IMG/VR virus record: IMGVR_UViG_3300013306_000064
Span: 1 to 20,175 of that record
Direction: 5' to 3' (one strand)
DNA: 20,175 bases
Source of the DNA: a virus
The position numbers and the translations under genes are program-made. This document shows positions 1 to 5,799 of the stretch, piece by piece; positions within the stretch are counted from its first letter, which is position 1, and every line of letters begins with the position of its first letter. Under the pieces are notes generated by a model. The model made no database searches, was not told the DNA's origin, and saw nothing but the letters and a program-made list of their open reading frames with translations.

Positions 1-32
1 AAAATTAAGAATTAATAATGAAGGGGATAATC

Positions 33-60
33 TACAAGCCGTGCATATTCACGACTTGTA
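33..60. repeat. Imperfect hairpin next to tmRNA-like end
   Basis: TACAAG (33-38) pairs with CTTGTA (55-60) and CGTG (40-43) with CACG (50-53), leaving one C/A mismatch and a 6-nt loop. On the minus strand it lies directly downstream of the sequence that resembles the 3' end of tmRNA. It could therefore be the native transcription terminator of ssrA on the host side, although it has no good U tract. It could equally be an integrase-related inverted repeat. Confidence 0.5.
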
Positions 61-63
61 AAT

Positions 64-85
64 TAGTGGAGCTGCAGGGACTGAA
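64..85 (-). other. Possible attachment site: tmRNA 3'-end remnant
   Basis: Read on the minus strand this is TTCAGTCCCTGCAGCTCCACTA. CAGCTCC followed by AC is the 3' acceptor strand typical of tmRNA (ssrA), and CCCTG before it fits the 3' half of a T stem. The rest of a tmRNA is absent upstream (positions above 90), so this is only the distal tip. A short 3'-end duplicate is what remains at the far end of an element integrated into the 3' end of ssrA; the intact gene and the integrase would then lie beyond the right edge of the window. This is inference from sequence resemblance, without seeing the partner site. Confidence 0.45.
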
Positions 86-91
86 ATTCAC

Positions 92-109
92 TAAAAATGG
101 CCATTTTAG
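92..109. repeat. Palindrome beside the putative att site
   Basis: AAAATGGCCATTTT (94-107) is a perfect 14-bp palindrome. Allowing one extra A, the dyad extends to CTAAAA...TTTTAG. It lies between the tmRNA-like core and the C-rich tract. It could be a protein-binding site, for example for recombinase accessory proteins, or a weak transcript end. No loop is available for a normal hairpin. Confidence 0.4.
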
Positions 110-137
110 GTATTGATTTCCAGTATAAACGTGTTTT

Positions 138-203
138 CCCTTCCCCTATTTCTTCCCCTTTTTACCCCTTATTCCCCCAAATCCCTTCCCCCATTTTACC
201 CCC
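138..203 (-). other. Tract of eight G-runs (possible G-quadruplexes)
   Basis: The plus strand has no G between 134 and 216 and carries C-runs at 138-140, 143-146, 155-158, 165-168, 174-178, 183-185, 188-192 and 199-203. On the transcribed minus strand these are eight runs of 3-5 G separated by 2-8 nt, enough for two adjacent quadruplexes. The tract begins inside the stop codon of the 77-aa gene and forms the 3' untranslated end of the lysis operon. Confidence 0.7.
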
Positions 204-436
204 TAATAATCCAATAGGAATTTTATTACTGCTTTGGTGAAGTCTTTCCAGGTCGCAAACTCGAACACCCTCACTTTATTATCATCATAATACATGATGA
301 TGAATGCAACTTCCTTTGATCGGTGAAAATTGAACACTTCAACCTTCATATCAAATGCAGTACCGTTAACAGTGAAGAAGTTCCATTTCTGTTCCTCGGC
401 CTCTTTGATAATATCTTTCACCAGGTTTTTATCCAT
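203..436 (-). CDS. Small protein of unknown function
   Basis: Encodes 77 residues; I do not recognise the family. It starts 4 nt after the endolysin stop codon, so it is probably translationally coupled to it and is the last gene of the lysis unit. The protein has a charged amphipathic N-terminus (about residues 1-18), then short beta-like hydrophobic stretches (VEVFNF, VAFIIMYY, KVRVFEF) and a final helix. No signal peptide or membrane segment is visible, so there is no reason to call it a spanin. The stop codon merges into the G-run tract. A role in lysis is suggested only by position. Confidence 0.65.
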   Translation of the reverse strand: MDKNLVKDIIKEAEEQKWNFFTVNGTAFDMKVEVFNFHRSKEVAFIIMYYDDNKVRVFEFATWKDFTKAVIKFLLDY

Positions 437-440
437 GTGC

Positions 441-899
441 TTAAATAATTACATATCCAGCTTCATCAACCTTCCCTTCATTCTTAAGCTTCAATAATTG
501 CTGCCAGGTATAACCAAAGGTTTTCTGAACATGGGGATAATCCTTAATTGAATGCCAATCACCACCCCATTCCCATCCTCTGGATGTAAAGCAATGGATC
601 ATCTTCATCCAATTATCATCCACAACCCAGGATTCTTTTCCATCAATGACCAATACCAGATCAATGGCCAAACCGTAATTATGTAATGATGAACCACCTG
701 GTGAATTGGTAACAATGGAACCAGGGGTTGTTCTCCCTTGTTGATATAGCTTATCTGATTCCTGGAACGTTCTCAGGGTTTGGGTAAGAACAGGATGAAC
801 ACCTTTGGGTGTAATCCTAACAGCTTCCTGGTATGCTTCCAGGGCTGAATTTCTCAGTTTTGGGTGTAATAGTGCAATCCTTTCAATTGATGCTTCCAT
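441..899 (-). CDS. Endolysin, M15-type peptidase
   Basis: A 152-residue peptidoglycan hydrolase of the M15 zinc peptidase group (compare T5 Lys, an L-alanyl-D-glutamate peptidase), which cuts peptide cross-links of the wall at the end of infection. The zinc-site signature is visible: SLHNYGLAID with H73 and D80 as ligands, then GGDW (D114, the likely catalytic acid) and DYPHVQ (H123 as third ligand). Length matches single-domain M15 endolysins; no wall-binding domain or signal peptide is seen, so export needs the holin encoded about 1 kb upstream. The holin and endolysin are separated by an opposite-strand gene. The start codon lies in a perfect hairpin (896-915) directly after a copy of the recurring ATACTAA element, suggesting control of timing. 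The cut bond within the peptide stem is inferred from the family. Confidence 0.9.
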   Translation of the reverse strand: MEASIERIALLHPKLRNSALEAYQEAVRITPKGVHPVLTQTLRTFQESDKLYQQGRTTPGSIVTNSPGGSSLHNYGLAIDLVLVIDGKESWVVDDNWMKMIHCFTSRGWEWGGDWHSIKDYPHVQKTFGYTWQQLLKLKNEGKVDEAGYVII

Positions 900-915
900 G
901 AAATTTCTTTCATGG
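896..915 (-). promoter_or_regulatory. Hairpin enclosing the endolysin start codon
   Basis: On the minus strand CCATGAAA, loop GAAA, TTTCATGG gives a perfect 8-bp stem with a 4-nt loop, and the ATG at 899-897 is inside the 3' arm. Any transcript carrying both arms would hide the start codon. The 5' arm begins immediately after the ATACTAA element. Confidence 0.6.
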
Positions 916-925
916 TTAGTATTCC
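916..925 (-). promoter_or_regulatory. ATACTAA element, endolysin copy (variant)
   Basis: Minus strand GGAATACTAA, a shortened form of the element seen at 5729, 8078, 10412, 11041, 14576 and 19079. Sixteen nt separate it from the ATG, within the 16-19 nt range of the other copies. The upstream dyad half (ATGCT) is missing, so this is the weakest member. Confidence 0.45.
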
Positions 926-970
926 TTTAGGGGGGAAAGAATTATCTTACATCACCTTAATAACTGATTT

Positions 971-1870
971 ATGTGGAAACCTTCTTTACTCTCATTAAAA
1001 GATAACTTTAAGCAAAGAGCAACAAACCCATTCCTGGGAACTTATATCCTGGTATGGGCTATAAGGAACTGGAAATTGCTTTACACTGTATTCAATTTTG
1101 ATAAGAATACAACCCTGGATGGTAAGGTGAAATTCATTTCAGAATATTATGGGAAGGGTGATTTCTTACTTAATCTTTGGCAGAACGTTTATATCTCTTT
1201 CATTGTTCTAACAATAACCTATGTTTTAATTGCAGTTTCCAGATTCATTATTGATTTCTTTGAGAAAAGAATCACACCATGGATTGCCAGATTCAATGAT
1301 AAAAGTTCAATTGTTCTTAAGACTACTTATTTAGAATTGCTATCTGAAAGGGATGAACTGGAAGAAAAGATTGCGAAGGAACGTGAATCAAAATCAAAAC
1401 TTGAATCAAAAATAAAAAATCTGGAAGATGATGTTGTTGAAGCAAGAAAAGCAACTGAAACTCAAATGGTGAAGGAATTAAAAGATAAAATTCAAGAGGC
1501 TGAAAGAAAGCATGAAAACTTACAAACCACAAAACAAGCTTTGGAATTAAGGTTAAATAATTTAGAACAGCATGTGGGTCGTCCAGGAACTTTAATTATA
1601 AATCCCTTACAAGAAATCTACAATCAACTTAATGAGGACAAATTAATAGATGAATTTAAACACATTGCACGTGACATAAGATTAGGCAGGGAAATAAATC
1701 GAGGGAACCAATACGTAAGTAAGTTCAAGGAACTTGACTTAATTAGGACAACATCCAAAGGTGATGCGATTAAAGTTCCGTATGAACTTACAAATTATGG
1801 GAAAGAATTAGTCAAAATAATTGAAGATATTGAAGAAGTTCAGAAAGCCGATTTTCCACACACAGTTTAA
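971..1870 (+). CDS. Membrane, coiled-coil, winged-helix-like accessory protein
   Basis: Encodes 299 residues on the strand opposite to all structural genes, between holin and endolysin. The N-terminus has the pattern RATNPFLGTYILVWAIRNW, which I recall from a widespread unnamed family of bacterial membrane proteins. Two membrane segments are likely at about 23-42 and 70-94. Residues about 122-200 form a highly charged coiled coil. The C-terminal 80 residues (about 214-290), with helices followed by LTNYGKELV, resemble a winged helix. The stop codon overlaps that of the convergent holin gene by 4 bp. Position and orientation suggest a moron, expressed separately from the late genes, perhaps in the lysogen. 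A defence or superinfection-exclusion role is possible but unproven. Confidence 0.75.
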   Translation: MWKPSLLSLKDNFKQRATNPFLGTYILVWAIRNWKLLYTVFNFDKNTTLDGKVKFISEYYGKGDFLLNLWQNVYISFIVLTITYVLIAVSRFIIDFFEKRITPWIARFNDKSSIVLKTTYLELLSERDELEEKIAKERESKSKLESKIKNLEDDVVEARKATETQMVKELKDKIQEAERKHENLQTTKQALELRLNNLEQHVGRPGTLIINPLQEIYNQLNEDKLIDEFKHIARDIRLGREINRGNQYVSKFKELDLIRTTSKGDAIKVPYELTNYGKELVKIIEDIEEVQKADFPHTV

Positions 1871-2412
1871 TCCTTCTTTTCAACTTTGGATTTCACATTA
1901 GTGATAGCATCACCAATATCATCCATCTTATCCTCCAACTTAGCAACCGTTTTATCCTGCATTTTTTTAAATAGTCCTGGAAGAACTGAAATGAATTTAA
2001 TATCTGGCCTTATAGATTGAATGTTTTCCATGATTGATGATAGTTCATAGGTCGCTATAAGGAAGGTTATAAAACCGCTCAAATAGAATGTATCAAAGTG
2101 AACAACAGATTTCAGGATTATATCCAGGAAGAACACTGAAATCAACATCATCATGTATAACAATGTTTTTTCCAGCAATCCCTTTCTGAATTCTCTGGAT
2201 GAGATTTTTTCACCACGTTTCATTGCAGCGTAAACACCAGATAAAACATCAATCATGGTTAATACTGCTATGCATCCCAGGTAAAGATGTATTCCTTGGA
2301 AGAATAAAACAACAGCTGATATTCCTTTAATCAACCAACCGTTCTTATTGAATAAACCCAGGAAGGTATTTCCCAGCTTCTTCATTATCTCAATTGTATA
2401 ATCTGTATTCAT
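1867..2412 (-). CDS. Phage holin (Phage_holin_4 type)
   Basis: A 181-residue inner-membrane protein that would let the endolysin reach the wall. Hydrophobic segments lie at about 28-62, 82-101 and 106-125. The stretch MIDVLSGVYAAMKRGEKISSRE followed by GLLEK matches the D-x-x-x-G-x-x-x-A...S signature of the toxin-secretion/phage-lysis holin family (PF05105). The C-terminus is a long charged helix (about 145-181) likely to be cytoplasmic. It starts 3 nt after the tail-terminator stop, so it is probably translationally coupled to the end of the connector-fibre operon. Its stop codon overlaps that of the plus-strand gene at 971-1870. Confidence 0.85.
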   Translation of the reverse strand: MNTDYTIEIMKKLGNTFLGLFNKNGWLIKGISAVVLFFQGIHLYLGCIAVLTMIDVLSGVYAAMKRGEKISSREFRKGLLEKTLLYMMMLISVFFLDIILKSVVHFDTFYLSGFITFLIATYELSSIMENIQSIRPDIKFISVLPGLFKKMQDKTVAKLEDKMDDIGDAITNVKSKVEKKD

Positions 2413-2415
2413 TTG

Positions 2416-2901
2416 TTAAATTGAAGTAATTATATCACCGCCTCCAAGCCCTTCAGCTGGTGGTTCTGTTATTTTGGTTGGAGTTGCACATGTGTTCTGG
2501 CTCCTTACAACTGAAAGGGTAATTCTGAAAACAATCCCTGCAACCCTATCACCTGTATCATCAGTGAACTTTTGAATGCTGGTTGATTTATTGAACACCC
2601 ATCCTTCTTCCCTTTGCAGATAAGCAAAGAAATCTTCAGCAACCAGGATGGAATCAGAATAAACATCATCAACCTGGTGTGGTTGGTTTGGATCAGTCAT
2701 ATCACCAATGCTCACTTTGAAATTATAATTCAGATATGTGTTGTTGATTGCAGCATCCAGGAATTCAATGTTCGTTACTGGATAGGATAAGTTCCTTTCA
2801 GCATTGAAACTGAAATCATCTTCATATCTCACATCATTGATCTGGGCATGTTCTGCAAACCATGCTTTCAACTTTATCTTTATAGCGTTTAATGTTAACA
2901 T
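2416..2901 (-). CDS. Tail terminator / tail completion protein
   Basis: A 161-residue protein resembling a group common in Bacteroidota phages, in which a conserved YPV motif is followed by a central SD(S) and D-F-F-A-L pattern, a DxTGDxVAG segment and a C-terminal Cys-x-x-P. Here: SYPVTNIEF, YSDSILVAEDFFAYL, TDDTGDRVAGIVF and NTCATPTK. Such proteins are thought to cap the tail tube at the head-proximal end, though this assignment rests on family memory and on the position after the connector. It begins 2 nt after the stop of the connector-fibre gene and is followed 3 nt later by the holin, so all three are likely coupled. Confidence 0.65.
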   Translation of the reverse strand: MLTLNAIKIKLKAWFAEHAQINDVRYEDDFSFNAERNLSYPVTNIEFLDAAINNTYLNYNFKVSIGDMTDPNQPHQVDDVYSDSILVAEDFFAYLQREEGWVFNKSTSIQKFTDDTGDRVAGIVFRITLSVVRSQNTCATPTKITEPPAEGLGGGDIITSI

Positions 2902-2903
2902 GA

Positions 2904-5711
2904 TTAAATATTTTGTTTTCTAATAAAAAACTGTTCTTCAACAAATAATTGTCTGACTGTTGAACCAGCTGATTTTATTATTGATGCAGCACCTGTTGCA
3001 GTACTGTTACCTGAAGTTTGATTTAATAATATTAGATTTCCACCGCTTGGTGTGATAGTTCCAACAGAAACACCATCAACATAAAATGAATAATTGCTGT
3101 TTGCAACACTTCCAACAATAACCAATGAATGAAGTTTTGTTGTATCAACAGTAACTGTACTATTTAAAGTTGATAAAACGTTTCCTACACTTCTATAATT
3201 AGCGACCCATTTGCCCGAATTAGTTCCATGTGTATAGGTGAAAAACGCCCCACCACCTGTTCCACTGGTATTTCCAACACATCCAACATAAACTGTGAAT
3301 GTATTTGTTGCATCAGAAAGTATTGGAATGTTAACCCTTCCACACCATATGAATTTCTTTAAGTTGTAGCCAGGATAATGGAATGTTGTTCCCTGTTGGT
3401 TTATTATACCAGCCCAATTTGATGTTCCTGTTCCAGTATCTAAATTGATACCTGTTGCAATGGTTGCAGTTCCTGACATCCTTGATGATGTTCCACCAAA
3501 AGAACTGTTCGCAAACATGGAACCAGTTAAACCATCAGTGAAGTTTTCCCAATAATCAATATTTGCTGGAACCTGCCAAACCCACATTTCACCATCATAA
3601 ACATACATTCCTTCTAACTCATCTGTTTGATAAAATTGCTGACCAGTTGAAGGTGCTGAAATTCCAACCCTTGTTAATCTTGTTCCAGATGTTGGAACAA
3701 TTGTCCAGCTTCTATTTGCACTCAAATCATAAGTTGTTCCATTGATGGTGATTGTTCTGGCATTGGTAACAGGTGTATAACCTAAAGCTGTTGTTATCAT
3801 TGAAGATGTAACAGCTGAAATATATCCATTTGGATTGGTCGCATTGTATGGAGTATAACCTAATGCTGATAATATCATTGAAGATGTTATTCCATTAATG
3901 TATCCATTTGGATTGGTCGCATTGTATGGAGTATATCCCAGCGCACTGGTAACATCAGAACTTAATAATGTGATTGCACCTGTTCTGTTGTTGAATGTAA
4001 TAATCGCATCTGTATTGTCCACCTTTTTCCAGGCTGTTCCAATTGAGATAATCCAATCCCCCAGGTTCCAATCTGTAATTCCGCTTTCATTTGTTGAACC
4101 TGCAACAGTTACAATAAAATACCAACCTTCATTCAATGATGATGAAGCTGGTATTGATGAACCATTAATGGTTAAATCAGATGATGTGATTGTGTTGGCT
4201 GAAGCATTCCAGAACCCTTTGAATTTGGTTGCTCCCAAAACAGCATCAGGAAGAAATGATTCATCAACCTTACCAGATGAATTCAATGGTGTATATCCAT
4301 TAGCAATTCCTTTATTAGATATTTCTTCAAATGGTGTGTAATCAATTCCATCAACCAGTCCATCAACTTCTGTTTTGGTATAATAATTACCTTTCTCTGA
4401 ATTCCAAACTGGATCAGTTTCTTCAATCGCATCAATCAAACCATCAACCTCAGTTTTCTGATAATAGTTTTCCTTTTCTGATTCCCAAACTGGATCAGTT
4501 TCAGTTATATCCACGCCAGCAATCAAATCATCAACCTCTGGTTTGGTGTAATAATCACCCTTTTCATCTTCCCAAATTGGATCAGATTCAGTTGATGGTG
4601 GAACCAGGGATGAACTGTTTGCAACAAAATGTGAATGACCACCCAGGAACCAACCAATGGATGTTGATGTTGTATCATCATCACCAACACCAAATTTGTT
4701 TGCTCTCAGATAATCAATGAGATTCTTTTTATAGGTGATGGAATCATTTTCATATTCCTTTCTCACCGCTTCCAATTCCTGGGATGAAAGATTTGAAGCT
4801 GAATTATCATTCAGCTTCATCAATCCTTTGTTGGTGATTTTGTAATTGTTTATCACCAGGTATTTTGAAACCACCCTGTTAACCAGGAACGGTTTGATGT
4901 AGTTGTTGATTAAATCAGTATAAAGGCTGTTTATTGGCACACTGTTAACCTGGAACTGATAAACAGCTTCCAATACCTTAACATATAAATTAAGGCCCAG
5001 GATTGCTTTTAAATCAATATCCTGAACAGCTTGTATTGTTTTGGATAAAACCTTTGCATCCACATTGGTTTCAATGTTGGTTTCAGTCTTAACCTGTTGC
5101 TCACTCACCAACAGAACCTTCCTTAATGTTCCATCAAATGTTTGAACTGGTGTTGATACATCCGCTGAAGAAGGTAAGGAAGAAACAATGTTTTCCTTTT
5201 TCTTAGTTGGATATTTACCCAGGAACCATCCAATGGATACTGATGTTGTATCTGTATCTGATTTGGAAGTTAAAAGGTTATTAGCTCTTAAGAATTCAAT
5301 CAATGCTTCCTTATAGGTGACCGCATAATTGTCATAATAATTCTTCAGATATTCCAGTTCATCACTGGAAACATTTGTTGCAGAATTATCACCCAGCTTC
5401 ATTGTTCCTTTGTTGGTGATTTTGTAGTTGTTCACCACCAGGAAATGAGAAACTGATTTATATAAAAGGAATGGTTTTACATAACCATGCAATAATTCTG
5501 AATAAAGGGATGAAAGGGTTGAACCGCTCACCACATTATCATGAACAGCATCAACCAACCCATTGTATAATTCCAGGCCCAGGATTGCTTTTAAATCTGT
5601 TTCCTGAACCGTTTGAATGGTTTTAGATAAAACCTTTGCATCCACATTGGATTCAATGTTGCTTTCATTTTTAAGCTGTTCTTCTGATATGAATAAAACC
5701 TTACTTCCCAT
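2904..5711 (-). CDS. Fusion of two connector domains to a fibre
   Basis: About 935 residues from ATG 5711. An upstream in-frame ATG at 5744 lies inside the ATACTAA element and is rejected because all other copies sit 16-19 nt before the start. Two homologous domains occupy about residues 3-162 and 196-359. Each has NVDAKVLSKTIQ, LKAILGL, Y(V/I)KPFL, NKG(T/L)MKL, SS(D/Q)ELE and SIGWFLG, and each resembles the DUF6712/gp6-type head-tail connector of Bacteroidota phages. Next come three repeats of about 28 residues with the pattern DP(V/I)W-EK-YY-K-EVD-L, a KGFWNAS fibre segment, GYTPYNATNPNGYI repeats, and a C-terminal beta-rich domain of about 220 residues that may be a jelly-roll lectin-like receptor-binding head. 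It is preceded by a terminator and element and is coupled to the tail terminator. A neck fibre is the best reading. Confidence 0.8.
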   Translation of the reverse strand: MGSKVLFISEEQLKNESNIESNVDAKVLSKTIQTVQETDLKAILGLELYNGLVDAVHDNVVSGSTLSSLYSELLHGYVKPFLLYKSVSHFLVVNNYKITNKGTMKLGDNSATNVSSDELEYLKNYYDNYAVTYKEALIEFLRANNLLTSKSDTDTTSVSIGWFLGKYPTKKKENIVSSLPSSADVSTPVQTFDGTLRKVLLVSEQQVKTETNIETNVDAKVLSKTIQAVQDIDLKAILGLNLYVKVLEAVYQFQVNSVPINSLYTDLINNYIKPFLVNRVVSKYLVINNYKITNKGLMKLNDNSASNLSSQELEAVRKEYENDSITYKKNLIDYLRANKFGVGDDDTTSTSIGWFLGGHSHFVANSSSLVPPSTESDPIWEDEKGDYYTKPEVDDLIAGVDITETDPVWESEKENYYQKTEVDGLIDAIEETDPVWNSEKGNYYTKTEVDGLVDGIDYTPFEEISNKGIANGYTPLNSSGKVDESFLPDAVLGATKFKGFWNASANTITSSDLTINGSSIPASSSLNEGWYFIVTVAGSTNESGITDWNLGDWIISIGTAWKKVDNTDAIITFNNRTGAITLLSSDVTSALGYTPYNATNPNGYINGITSSMILSALGYTPYNATNPNGYISAVTSSMITTALGYTPVTNARTITINGTTYDLSANRSWTIVPTSGTRLTRVGISAPSTGQQFYQTDELEGMYVYDGEMWVWQVPANIDYWENFTDGLTGSMFANSSFGGTSSRMSGTATIATGINLDTGTGTSNWAGIINQQGTTFHYPGYNLKKFIWCGRVNIPILSDATNTFTVYVGCVGNTSGTGGGAFFTYTHGTNSGKWVANYRSVGNVLSTLNSTVTVDTTKLHSLVIVGSVANSNYSFYVDGVSVGTITPSGGNLILLNQTSGNSTATGAASIIKSAGSTVRQLFVEEQFFIRKQNI
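3823..3935 (-). repeat. 26-residue coding repeat in the fibre
   Basis: The same 35-bp stretch occurs at 3823-3857 and 3901-3935, exactly 78 bp apart. It encodes two consecutive 26-residue units of the form ALGYTPYNATNPNGYI plus a spacer; a third, partial unit (ALGYTPV) follows. The near-identical DNA suggests recent duplication or gene conversion in the fibre shaft. Confidence 0.85.
4341..4592 (-). repeat. Three 28-residue DPVW repeats in the fibre
   Basis: Three consecutive units of 27-29 residues, each with DP(V/I)W, then EK, then YY and K.EVD.L. They are divergent at DNA level but clearly related. They link the second connector domain to the fibre shaft and probably form a trimeric or elongated stalk. 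Confidence 0.8.
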
Positions 5712-5728
5712 GTAACTTCTTTCCTTTG

Positions 5729-5744
5729 TTAGTATGCGGAGCAT
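5729..5744 (-). promoter_or_regulatory. ATACTAA element, connector-fibre copy
   Basis: Minus strand ATGCTCCGCATACTAA, identical to the copy at 19079-19094. It contains the short dyad ATGC/GCAT. The A of ACTAA is 17 nt from the ATG at 5711. A terminator lies just upstream (5768-5794), so a new transcript is expected to start near here. Confidence 0.6.
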
Positions 5745-5767
5745 CCTTTAAGGTATTCACCAGGGGA

Positions 5768-5794
5768 AATAAAAAACCCCAGGAACCTGGGGTT
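5768..5794 (-). terminator. Intrinsic terminator after the portal gene
   Basis: On the minus strand AACCCCAGG and CCTGGGGTT form a stem of 8-9 bp and are followed by TTTTTTATTT. It begins 5 nt after the portal stop codon. The stem and U tract are nearly the same as those of the terminator at 8101-8134. Confidence 0.9.
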
Positions 5795-5799
5795 GAATG

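Noticed and set aside
64-400. A complete tmRNA gene at the left edge
   Set aside because: Only the last 15-20 nt of a tmRNA-like end are present; sequence upstream on the minus strand is palindrome, G-run tract and the 77-residue gene.
3563-4720. Plus-strand open frames antisense to the fibre gene
   Set aside because: Composition is typical of shadows of a biased coding strand (runs of His, Gln and Pro); the minus-strand frame has clear domains and repeats.
5712-5744. Start of the connector-fibre protein at ATG 5744 (adding MLRIL...)
   Set aside because: The ATG belongs to the ATACTAA element, which precedes other genes at 16-19 nt from the start; homology to the second domain copy begins only after ATG 5711.
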